64,000 nucleotides of DNA, taken from NCBI RefSeq assembly GCF_035917995.1, contig NZ_CP109131.1:1302001-1366000 (forward strand), in the 5' to 3' direction. Of the stretch, positions 39,360-48,100 are shown piece by piece (the stretch's first letter is position 1; the number at the start of each line of letters is the position of its first letter). Source of the DNA: Streptosporangium sp. NBC_01755. Its GTDB lineage: Bacteria; Actinomycetota; Actinomycetes; Streptosporangiales; Streptosporangiaceae. A program made the translations under genes and the position numbers. Below the pieces are notes generated by a model. The model searched no databases. It was not told the DNA's origin and worked only from the letters and a program-made list of their open reading frames with translations.

Positions 39360-39662
39360 TCAATCCTCTCTGCGCTGGTCGAGAGTGACGGCGAGCGTGT
39401 TCTCCACGCGCTGCACGGACCGCTCGACACGGTCCACCGCGTCACGGGCGCTATGGCCACCGTTTGGCAGGAGCTGCGCCTCTATGGCCTCCAGCCGGGC
39501 CATCACCCCAGGACGGGCCGGAACCCCGGGGCGGGCCGGTTCGCCCTTCCAGTCGTCCAAGGCGTCGTGGCCTTTCTTGATGAGGGCGAGGAACTTGAAG
39601 ACGACGGCGCCACCACCGGCCAGGACGGCTAAGGCCACGCAGATGGCAAGAATGTCGGTCAC
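39360..39662 (-). CDS. DUF2746-like phage membrane protein
   Basis: 100 residues with one N-terminal transmembrane helix (ILAICVALAVLAGGGAVVFKFL) and a cytoplasmic coiled-coil tail (LEAIEAQL, VDRVERSVQRVENTL). It is next to the endolysin, matching small membrane proteins of the lysis region in actinophages, so it may be a second holin or a spanin-like accessory. Confidence 0.6.
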   Translation of the reverse strand: MTDILAICVALAVLAGGGAVVFKFLALIKKGHDALDDWKGEPARPGVPARPGVMARLEAIEAQLLPNGGHSARDAVDRVERSVQRVENTLAVTLDQRRED

Positions 39663-39727
39663 ACAGGGGCTCCGTTTCCAAAGAGGGCAGATGGCGAAAA
39701 ATGGCCGGATCCGCCGGACGGCACGTC

Positions 39728-40132
39728 TTAGGTGGCGATGAGGGGTGCTGCACGCAGAGACGCCACCAGCGCGTTGTGCGCGATGAACAGTGACTCAACG
39801 CTGTCGACCACGGTCTGCGCCTGCCCCTGGATGTAGGTGCCGGTGGCATTCGTCAACGTGTTCGCGGGATTCGCCACTGCTACGCCCTGCGGGAACGGCG
39901 GGGTGATCAGCTCGTGTACTACGCCGCCACTGTCCTTCCAATACGGGTCGCCGCCGGACGCGAACAGGTGCCCGCCACCGGTGGGGGTGGGCGGCGATGC
40001 CATGTTGCCGATCTTCCAACCCGCAGACGCCGACGTGAGCGGCGACTGCTGGCGAAGCAGAGCGCGGAGCTCGTCCACCTCGGCGCGCAGCTGGCGAATC
40101 TCAGCGGACAGGTCGCCGGGAAACTTATCCAC
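39728..40132 (-). CDS. Small tail-tip/fibre-associated protein
   Basis: 134 residues. A coiled-coil start (EIRQLRAEVDELRALLRQQ) is followed by a Gly/Pro/Thr-rich beta region (SGGDPYWKDSGGVVHEL) and a helical end. It overlaps the previous gene by 8 nt. The position suggests a receptor-binding or tail-tip component. Confidence 0.55.
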   Translation of the reverse strand: MDKFPGDLSAEIRQLRAEVDELRALLRQQSPLTSASAGWKIGNMASPPTPTGGGHLFASGGDPYWKDSGGVVHELITPPFPQGVAVANPANTLTNATGTYIQGQAQTVVDSVESLFIAHNALVASLRAAPLIAT

Positions 40133-41951
40133 CGGTCACCTCGATTCCTTCGAAAATCAAGTCGGCTTCTTCCTTGCCGGACTCGCGGGAGGTCGGGGTA
40201 ACGCCGATGCCGATGATGCGCCGTACCCGGCTGTGCGGGAGGTGCCATTCGTTGTTCAGAAAGATCCGAGCCTGATCGCCCAGGCTGTTGGGGGTGAACG
40301 TCGGCTCAGCGCCCAAGGCGACGGTGATGGAGTCCACGCGCAAAGCGCCCGGCGCGGTCGCCGCCCAGTACGCCGCGTAGTCCTCCAAAGTCTGCAGCTC
40401 AGTGACCGACGAGTAGGTGAGGGTGCGGTCGATGCGCGGCCAGCCCGCCGCGAGATGCGCCTCCGCCACATGGGGGTCGGACATGAGCGGCACACTGCTG
40501 GTCGAGGCGTCAGTTGAGATGCTGCTTCCGCGGGCACGCCACGAGGTGGCGCCACGCAGCGCGTCGACCTGCTCACCCAGCTCAAGGATGTCGCCGCCGT
40601 TCGGGCTGTCAACGAACACATGGGCGACCGCATCCGATCCGAGCGTGGGGTAGCCCCACACCCAGTGCCGCTCCAACCCGGCGGGTCCGGCGACGATGTT
40701 GATGGCCCATTCGAAGCCGGACTCGACCTGTGCGAGCTCGGTCAGCCGTTGCCCGTAGGTGGCCTCGTTCGCGGCGTAGGCGCGGTCCTGGGGCACGCCC
40801 GAGCTGCCGCTCTGGAGGGCGAGGTTGAGGCTGGCGTGCGGCTGCCCCTGCATGTGCTGCAGCAGGCTGCGGGCGATATCGATCTGGTCCTCGGAGACGA
40901 ACTCCAGCGCCTCCTGAAGCTCAACATGCAGCAGGTAGGCATCCATCGTGGATCCGCGCAATTGGATCGCCGGAGTGCCGCGGCGGGACCGGGACAGCTG
41001 CGTGGCGGTGATCCAGTACTCGCCCCAGCAGACCCCGCCCCGGTAGACCTCACACGTGATGACGCCGGGGCCGATGGACAGGTCCGTGATGCCGCCCACG
41101 CCTTCCTCATCGCGGGGGATGACCCGGGCGACCCGGGCGGCGACTTTGCGGGACGGGATCGGGATCGTCGCGCTGAACGTGCCCGGCTGGAGGATGCGCT
41201 TGTCGAGGCTGACGCCTCGCAGATCCAGGTCGTCCAGGTAGGTGCCGTCCCACCTGCGCAGCACATACCGGTACAGAGCGGATCCGCGGCCCGGTGTGAA
41301 CGGCGGAGGCGGCTCCGGGGCAGGCCCCGCGTCGCCCTCTGCGAGGCTGATTGAGACGCCGACCCCGTACCGCTCCCCCGCCGGAAGGGAGAGCGTGAAG
41401 GACTTCGCGCCGGTCGACGTGCTGGAGGCGATCTGCTTGGACGCCGCCGCGGACGTGAGCAGGTCACCGCTTTGCCGGCTGCCGCGCAGCGCGTACCCCG
41501 GCGGCGGCGTCCAGGTGACGGTGCCGGTGATGCCGCCGGTGATGGCTCCCGCACGGATCTCCAGGTGCGTGGCCGAAGCTGCGGTGACCGGCGGGGTCAC
41601 CACTTCGCCGGCGAACGTGATCACGGTAGCGACCTTGGGGGGGATGGTGGTGGAGGCGTCCCGGACACAGATGATGTGGACGATGCCGTCAGCGTTGACC
41701 GGCTGGGAGAAGCTGAAATTCGTGCCCTCGCCGCCGGTGGCGGTGCGCCGCCACACCCGAGTCGCAAGCTCATCGTCAGGGTTGCGGCTGGCCATCGTTG
41801 TCCAGCCGCTCGCGGACACCCCGGACAGGCCCGAGTCGCCGAAGTAGACGGCGATCAACACATCGCCCTCGACAACCCCGGACGGTTTCGTCACGCTGAT
41901 GGTGGGCGCGGTTGCGGAGCCGATCGACTGAGAGCGCACACTGATCGCCAC
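40125..41951 (-). CDS. Minor tail protein with N-terminal lectin/Ig-like domain
   Basis: 608 residues. Residues 1-210 form a beta-sandwich domain (DVLIAVYFGDSG, ITGTVTWTPPPGYAL) shared with the smaller protein at 43075-43776. After a Pro linker (about 213-222), residues 225-608 are a baseplate-like domain of the ReqiPepy6 gp37-type, with YRYVLRRWDGTYLDDLDLRG at its start. It is a tail-tip hub or adhesin. Confidence 0.7.
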   Translation of the reverse strand: MAISVRSQSIGSATAPTISVTKPSGVVEGDVLIAVYFGDSGLSGVSASGWTTMASRNPDDELATRVWRRTATGGEGTNFSFSQPVNADGIVHIICVRDASTTIPPKVATVITFAGEVVTPPVTAASATHLEIRAGAITGGITGTVTWTPPPGYALRGSRQSGDLLTSAAASKQIASSTSTGAKSFTLSLPAGERYGVGVSISLAEGDAGPAPEPPPPFTPGRGSALYRYVLRRWDGTYLDDLDLRGVSLDKRILQPGTFSATIPIPSRKVAARVARVIPRDEEGVGGITDLSIGPGVITCEVYRGGVCWGEYWITATQLSRSRRGTPAIQLRGSTMDAYLLHVELQEALEFVSEDQIDIARSLLQHMQGQPHASLNLALQSGSSGVPQDRAYAANEATYGQRLTELAQVESGFEWAINIVAGPAGLERHWVWGYPTLGSDAVAHVFVDSPNGGDILELGEQVDALRGATSWRARGSSISTDASTSSVPLMSDPHVAEAHLAAGWPRIDRTLTYSSVTELQTLEDYAAYWAATAPGALRVDSITVALGAEPTFTPNSLGDQARIFLNNEWHLPHSRVRRIIGIGVTPTSRESGKEEADLIFEGIEVTGG

Positions 41952-41979
41952 GACTCACCCCCAATCGGGTCGTCGCAGG

Positions 41980-43059
41980 TCAGATCCAGGCGTCCCGGTA
42001 CAGGAAGACGGCCCCTCGGCCGCCGCCAGAGCCGGTGGTGTAGGTGATCGGGTTGCTGCCTCGCGCCAGCACGAAATCGCTCACCGGGGCTGAGGCGCCG
42101 GTCAGGGTGGACATGACGCTGACGCCGCCCACGGTCGCGTTACCATCCGCCGTCTCGATCAGCAGCCGTTCCCCGTCGGCGAGGGTCAGCGAGAACGCCA
42201 GGGTGCGGCCCGTCGCGGAGTTCGCCAAGGTCGGGTTCGTGGCCGGCCCGTCCAACCTGATGACTGGGTGGGTTGAGATGTTGCCCGCGTTGGCCAAGGC
42301 TGTGACGACCCCGACCGGGACATCCACACCCGTGCGTGCCAGGGCGTAGCGGCGCGGGTCCGCGCACGCGATCAGCACCGACACCGTCGGCAGACCAGCG
42401 TTGTAGTCGCCGTCCATGGACACGGCGCGGTCAATGACCTGGCCGTACGCAAGCTGCGGATCCCCGTGCCCGCGGATGACCAGCGGCAGCGGCGTTTCGT
42501 CCTCGGGGAGGCCGGTGACGGCGTCGATCTGCGTCAGCAGATCATCGATCAGCGTCGGATCCGTGGCCGAGTTGGGTTGCAGGCGGATCGTAACCAGGCG
42601 CTGCTGGGCGAGTTTCCGCCCGTCCCACGCCCCATGCTGAGCGGGTCTGGACACGTTGAGGTTGTCGATGCCCGGCAGACTCCGCCATCCGTCGACCGGC
42701 ACCAGCACGCCGATGTCTGTGCCAGCTCCCCACAGGGTGGTGAGAGCCCACTCGACCTGTCCCGGCTGGGTGATCTGGTCGCCGGGCAAAGGTGGCACAG
42801 CGGCTACGAGAGTCGGGAACTCATCTTCGGTTTCGAACGCCGCCAGGGTGAAGTTCTGCCCATAGGCCAAGGTCAGCGGCGGGAACTCGTCTGCGGTCTC
42901 GAACGCCGCCAGGTACAGGTTCGCGTTTGGGGTGACCACCTGCAGCGGCGGGAACTCGTCTGCGGTCTCGAACGCCGCCAGGTACAGGTTGACCTGCAGC
43001 GTGTAGCGGCCCTTGACGACCACCGGACGGTTTGGTCTGCTGCGGCCTAGACGAGCCAC
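41980..43059 (-). CDS. Phage distal tail protein
   Basis: 359 residues. Residues about 120-359 match siphovirus distal-tail proteins (WRSLPGIDNLNVSRPAQHG, QRLVTIRLQ, RGHGDPQLAYGQVIDRAV). The first 90 residues are unusual: three copies of a 23-residue unit with core LAAFETADEFPPL. The distal tail hexamer links tube and tip. The repeats may add flexible contacts at the tail end. Confidence 0.75.
   Translation of the reverse strand: MARLGRSRPNRPVVVKGRYTLQVNLYLAAFETADEFPPLQVVTPNANLYLAAFETADEFPPLTLAYGQNFTLAAFETEDEFPTLVAAVPPLPGDQITQPGQVEWALTTLWGAGTDIGVLVPVDGWRSLPGIDNLNVSRPAQHGAWDGRKLAQQRLVTIRLQPNSATDPTLIDDLLTQIDAVTGLPEDETPLPLVIRGHGDPQLAYGQVIDRAVSMDGDYNAGLPTVSVLIACADPRRYALARTGVDVPVGVVTALANAGNISTHPVIRLDGPATNPTLANSATGRTLAFSLTLADGERLLIETADGNATVGGVSVMSTLTGASAPVSDFVLARGSNPITYTTGSGGGRGAVFLYRDAWI
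42815..42990. repeat. 48-bp perfect repeat (period 69 bp) in the distal tail gene
   Basis: Positions 42874-42921 and 42943-42990 are identical over 48 bp; the offset of 69 bp keeps frame (23 codons). A third, diverged copy is at about 42815-42854. Identity down to third codon positions points to a recent expansion. Confidence 0.85.
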
Positions 43060-43074
43060 CGGCCACCGCCTCTC

Positions 43075-43776
43075 TTACCAGGACGCGGCGCGGTGGACAG
43101 CAGCGGTGGACAGCACAGCGCGGCGCCCTGCAGGGGCCGGGAGGGAGGCGACGGCGACGGTGATCCCGTGCCGGTAACCGACCGTCAAACTGGCGGTGAA
43201 GTTGACTGTGCCCGTCGCCACGTTCGAGGTGAGAGCCTTGACCGCCAGGGACGCCATGGTGTTTCCACCGGCCTGCTGGTCGCTTTCCTCGCTGTACCCC
43301 GGCGGCGGCGTCCAGGTGCCGGCCTCAAAGTCGGGGTAGGCGGCAGCCCACCGCAGCTCCAGGTCGCTGGATCCTGCCGGGGTAATGCCCGGGGTGGGGG
43401 CGGTCGCGGAGAAGGCGTCGTTGCCGGTCTGCGCAACCACCGGCGTCGTGATGTCCGCTCCGACAATGGCCGCGATCGCCACACATCCTCGACCGGCCGA
43501 GTTTTGCGTGAAGGTGTAGTTCGCCGGCTCGGAGCCGCCTGCGACTTTCCACCACACTTTGCTTCGTAGGTCGAAGCTGCCGCCGCTGCCGCGGGTAGCC
43601 AGTGACTGCCAGGTGGCGCCCCCGGTAGGGGTGCCCATATTGGCCAGCGTGCCCTCGTCCGTGCTGTGGAACGCGATCAGGATGTCGTCTGCCGCCGTGC
43701 CCGCCGGTTTGGTGATGTTGCCTGAGCCGGTGGCATTGAGGGTGCCCGTCGCCACCGCCCGCAATGCGGCAGGCAC
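43075..43776 (-). CDS. Tail fibre-like beta-sandwich protein
   Basis: 233 residues, almost all beta: DILIAFHSTDEGTLANMG, SKVWWKVAGGSEPANYTF, TWTPPPGYSEES. It is a paralogue of the N-terminal domain of the minor tail protein at 40125-41951. The GTG start directly follows the previous stop (TAG-GTG). It is probably a surface or receptor-binding part of the tail. Confidence 0.6.
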   Translation of the reverse strand: MPAALRAVATGTLNATGSGNITKPAGTAADDILIAFHSTDEGTLANMGTPTGGATWQSLATRGSGGSFDLRSKVWWKVAGGSEPANYTFTQNSAGRGCVAIAAIVGADITTPVVAQTGNDAFSATAPTPGITPAGSSDLELRWAAAYPDFEAGTWTPPPGYSEESDQQAGGNTMASLAVKALTSNVATGTVNFTASLTVGYRHGITVAVASLPAPAGRRAVLSTAAVHRAASW

Positions 43777-44247
43777 CTATGCCCGCTCGAAAAACATGGT
43801 CGCCCTCACACTGACCGTGTCAACGGCGGTGAAGCGCAGCACGAACCCGTGGTCGGGGGCGCAGTCAGGGGTGTCGCCGAGCGGGATGTCGTACAGGAGG
43901 GTGCCGCCGTTCGGCGACAGTGGGATCTCCCCGATGACGGTCAGGACGGTCGGCTCGGTCGTCCAGTTCCGGGCGGCCGTGACGCCGTGCGCAATGGTTC
44001 GCCCGTACACCTGAGCTGGGGTCACGGAGGTGGAGTTGGTGCCGGGCGCGTTGGTGGCCCACGTGCAGTAGCACAGCTCGCAGACGACGGAGGCGTCCGT
44101 GGCATCCACACCGGTGAACCCCCACCACACCTTCTTCAGGTCGAGGCCGAACGCCTCCCCTGACTTGATGCCGAGCACGCTCTTAGCGGTACTCGCGACG
44201 AGAGAAACGGCGGCGCCGGTAACGACGCTGTATCCAGCCTTGGCCAC
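43777..44247 (-). CDS. Hypothetical virion protein
   Basis: 156 residues from GTG 44247 with GGGGG just upstream. Beta-rich, with LLYDIPLGDTPDC and a terminal VDTVSVRATMFFERA. It resembles small appendage proteins of the tail or head, without a family I can name. Two terminators separate it from the gene before it. Confidence 0.5.
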   Translation of the reverse strand: MAKAGYSVVTGAAVSLVASTAKSVLGIKSGEAFGLDLKKVWWGFTGVDATDASVVCELCYCTWATNAPGTNSTSVTPAQVYGRTIAHGVTAARNWTTEPTVLTVIGEIPLSPNGGTLLYDIPLGDTPDCAPDHGFVLRFTAVDTVSVRATMFFERA

Positions 44248-44266
44248 AATCGGCCCCCTTACATGC

Positions 44267-44346
44267 GAAAACCCCGCACGCTGGCGGGGTCGAAAAGACG
44301 AAAAGAGGGGTGCATGCAAAGGCCCGGAGGACATCCCTCCGGGCCT
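44267..44346 (-). terminator. Two minus-strand terminators in tandem
   Basis: AGGCCCGGAGG/CCTCCGGGCCT (44320-44346) and ACCCCGC/GCGGGGT (44271-44290), each followed by T-rich sequence on the minus strand. They divide the tail operon into two transcription units. Confidence 0.7.
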
Positions 44347-44357
44347 TCCGTATGTCA

Positions 44358-44825
44358 CTAGGCGACCTGCCCCAGGTGGGCTCGACGCCAAATCCCATCC
44401 GTATGTGGAGTGATTGAAAATACTCCGTCGGCGGTGGTGTACTGCTGGCCGAAGTAACGCAGTAGCAGAGCCAGATCGTCGCTGGCCCGGTAGATCAGCA
44501 GCCCTTCAGCGGTGAGGGTGGTTTCCGTCCACTCCAGCGGGTTGATCAGCCACCCCGACTTGCCGGGCGTGCTCACCAGCTCGGCGAACGACACCACCTC
44601 GATGGCCTGGCCGCCCGCCGAGTAGCCAGGCCCAGAGGACTCCCCGGCGTCCCATGGAGCCGCCCCATAGGCCGGGGAGGTCTGGGAAAAGTTCGGGGTC
44701 ACCGACCCCGTCCACAAAGCCCCCACGAACACTCCCGGGGTGGTGTCTCCCAGGTCGAGGGTGAGGTTGCCGTTGTGCAGCTGGACCTGAGGGTCCACGA
44801 ACACGGCATCACGCGTGAGCGCCAC
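44358..44825 (-). CDS. Tail-associated protein
   Basis: 155 residues, beta-rich (LTLDLGDTTPGVFVGALWTG, LLIYRASDDLALLLRYFGQQY). I recognise no named family. It lies directly after the tape measure and one small gene, where tail-tip proteins are encoded. GTG start at 44825. Confidence 0.55.
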   Translation of the reverse strand: MALTRDAVFVDPQVQLHNGNLTLDLGDTTPGVFVGALWTGSVTPNFSQTSPAYGAAPWDAGESSGPGYSAGGQAIEVVSFAELVSTPGKSGWLINPLEWTETTLTAEGLLIYRASDDLALLLRYFGQQYTTADGVFSITPHTDGIWRRAHLGQVA

Positions 44826-44833
44826 AGCGTCTC

Positions 44834-45082
44834 CTAAGGCAAGTTGATGTTGACGTGCTGGCGTTCACGCCCGCGGGCGGTTTCACGGATGACGTCGTTG
44901 CCGAGCTGGTCACGACGCCGCTGCCAGCGGGTGCCGTCCTCGGTTCGGCCCTCCACCACCTGGTCGCGGGTCACCCACGTGCGATCACCCACAACCACGT
45001 CCGCGGTGCGGCCCTCGCCGAGCGGAGCACCGCCGCGTAGCCACGCCCCGAACGGGCCATCGACATCGGGATCCCAAGGCAT
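44834..45082 (-). CDS. Small hypothetical tail-region protein
   Basis: 82 residues from ATG 45082 with GGAGGGG upstream. Highly charged (Arg and Asp-rich), with GDRTWVTRDQVVEGRTEDG. No membrane segment. The gap to the tape measure is 34 nt. Confidence 0.55.
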   Translation of the reverse strand: MPWDPDVDGPFGAWLRGGAPLGEGRTADVVVGDRTWVTRDQVVEGRTEDGTRWQRRRDQLGNDVIRETARGRERQHVNINLP

Positions 45083-45116
45083 GGCGAAACCGCCCCTCCT
45101 GCTCGTGAAGGGGCGG

Positions 45117-48100
45117 TTAGCCGCGCCCTGAAATACGCATCGCGACCTGGGCCGCGAACTGATCAATGTCGGCTTCGGAGCGGACCGTCATGCCGTTGAG
45201 CGCGACCAGCGGGCCACCGCCCGACGACCCGCCAGACGAACCGCCCTGCCCGGCCTGACCACTGGGCGCCGCACTGGACCCGCTGGACGACCACGACGGG
45301 GACGACTGAACTGGCTTGGACACGCGCGACCAGTTGACGCTGCCGCCCGACATCGCCACCCCGGCCGTACCCCTGGCTGCCCCCTTGATCTCAGTCGGCG
45401 GCGGCTGCTTCAACGCTTGCGTGCTCCTGACCGCAGACAGCGCCGTCCCGCCGCGGGGCGAGCGCTCATCGCCCTTGGATCCGGTCGACCCCTTGGATGA
45501 GCTCCCACCGCGGGGGCTGCGCTCGTCGCCCTTGGACCCCGCGTTGCCCTTGGCGTCGGCGGCGGACGCCGCGGCGGAGATCGCCTCACCCAGCAAGGTC
45601 ACCGCATCCGTCAGCGGAGGCACCTGCACAGCGATGACCTCACCCCACCCGGTCACCTCACCAGCGAGATGCCCGGCGACCTCCCCCACACCGGCCAGCG
45701 ACTGGGTGAGGGTGCCGGCGTCTCCGAGAGTCGCGTCCAGGGTGGACGTGGCCCCGCCGAGACCAGCGGTCAGGTCCATGGTCGTGGTGTCCAGGGAGGA
45801 GCGAAGCGCACCAATACCGGTCACGGTCACCATCGCCCCACCAGCCGGGAGCGGAATACCGCCCCCGCCGGCCATGGAGCCGCCTGCAGTATTGACCGCG
45901 GTCTGCTGCGGCACCACAGCCATGCCCATCGCGGATGCGGCCTCACCAAGGACCTGCAAGCCGCGGCCCCGCTTGCCAGGATCGAGCGGGATGAAAGCTT
46001 CCCAGCCCGCCTCACCAAACACCACGTCAGGGCCGCCTCGACCGGAGATCAGCGCCGGGGAACGGGCAATCATCGCCGCCGGGTTCGACCCCACCGAACG
46101 GATACCTCCGGACGCCATGTACTGCCGGCCGTCAGCGTGCGAGATGCCGCCATAGGCCTTCGGCGTTGCTGGCGCCCGGATGCCTATAGGGAGTTCCAGC
46201 TTGATGCCGAGGAGCTGCTTCGCAAAGGCGTAAGCCTTTTCGAGCGCCTCCTTGGTCTCCAGCTCGATCTTGACCTTTTTGTCCTTGAGCCGCTCCAGTT
46301 CCTCCTTGAATTCCTTAGAGCCAGTGCGCGCCTTGTCTGCCATCTCCCGGCTGATGCCGAAGTTCTTGGCCAGATCGTAGACACGGGCCTGGGCCTCCTT
46401 GGAGGAGCCCGCCAGATCAAACAACTTCGGTAGTTGCTCAGCGATCGACAGGGTGCTGTCCGCAGTGTTCTTGCCCGCGACCTGCTGAGCCCTCCCAATG
46501 CCGTCAACCTTCTCGATATAGCCAGAGAAAGCGTCCCGGGCCAGAATCGCAGCATCCCGCTGTTCATCCGTCTTCGCCTTGTGAATTTCGAGCCCGACCG
46601 CCGAAGCGTCAACCGCCTTTTTCGCGGACTGGTAGGCGAGGTCCATCTCCCGGATTGCCTTGGCTGCGTCAGTCGTGGCGTTGAAGGTGTCCAGGGAGGA
46701 CTGGAACCCATCGAGGCCCTGCTTGGCCGCATCGATACCGACCGCCGCCTCGGATGAGGCTGTGCCCGCCACGCGTACCGCCTGCGCATACGTGGGGAAA
46801 AGCTCCTGTAGCTTCTCGACGGGCACACCCGCCTTGACCGCTTCATCCTTCAGTCGAGCGAACGCCGCGTTAGCGCCATCGAGGTTCCCCGAGGAAACCA
46901 TCCCCGCGAGGGTGGCGTCCATGTCGGAGAACTTTTGCTCCACCCGGTCGACTGCCGAGTCAATGCCTGGCAGCACTGCGGAGAGCTCAGTGAACGGATG
47001 CTCAACCACTGTCTGGAATAGGCTCGGGTCCTGCAATTCCTTCAGTCCGTCGCGGAACAGCGCCGCAGCCTCATCAGCGGAATGGAAGCCTCCCGCCCAC
47101 TGGTCGCTGAGGTCCCCAGCCCACTTACCGGTTTGGCCCAGCTCAGTCAGCGCCAGAGTTAGTTTGTCTGCACCCTTGGACTGACCTGCCAAGGAGTTGA
47201 TCGCGCTACCAACGCCTTCCAGTGCGACCACGCTGACGCCGATACCCAGCGCAGCTTTGCCGAGGGCCGCGAACTTGCCCTTCGCCCCATTGGCTGCGTC
47301 ACCTGCCGCGCCGATCCCACCGCCGAGGCTCTTCCAGAAGCCGATGGCCGCGCTGGCTGCCTGGTAGCCCTTGACTGCGACGACCAAACCGGCGATAGCG
47401 AGGGCGACGCCCTGGATCTGGCCAGGCGACATCTGGCCGAGCACCTCGGCAAGCAGCACAAACGCGCCAACTTGGAGGCTCGTGCCGAGCTTGATCGCGG
47501 CGAAGATCGCCGCGACCCCCTTAGCGATGGCCTCGACCTGCTCCGGGCTCATTCCCGCAAGCTTCTCCGACAAGGTGACGAGGAAGTCGAGAGCGCCAGC
47601 TCCGGGGCCGGCACCAGCTTCGAGGATCTTCCCGATGGCGATGCCGAGATTTCCGACAACCTCTCCGACCTTCGGCAAGTTTTCTTGCGCGTAGGCGACG
47701 AAGCTCTTGAAGCCTTCCGAGGTCTGGAGGCCCTGTCCCCAGTCCTCGAACTCCTGGCTGACGTTCTCGATCCAGGTCATCAGGTCGCCCGTGTACGGCA
47801 GGAAGGCTTGGATGATCCCAGCCAGACCACCAGCTACGTTCCCGGCGGCAGTACCGAGGCCTTCGATGGCGCGAGGCGCCTGCGTGGTCAGGTCATAGAA
47901 GAAGGACGTCCACTGTTCCCCTTCGAGGCCTTCCTTGGTCTTGTCGATCAGCTCACCGAAAGCACCCGCGCTGGTCCTGATCAGCGGTGTCGCCTTGTTC
48001 ATGCCGACGGTGAGCAGGTCCAAGCCCTTGGAGATGACGGGGAACACGTCGGGCTGAAGGTCGCGCTGCCAGTCGAGGTAGGCCTTATTGAAGGCCTTCA

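Noticed and set aside
42815-42990. CRISPR-like array in the tail gene repeats
   Set aside because: Two exact copies and one diverged copy, in frame with coding sequence and without unique spacers of constant length.
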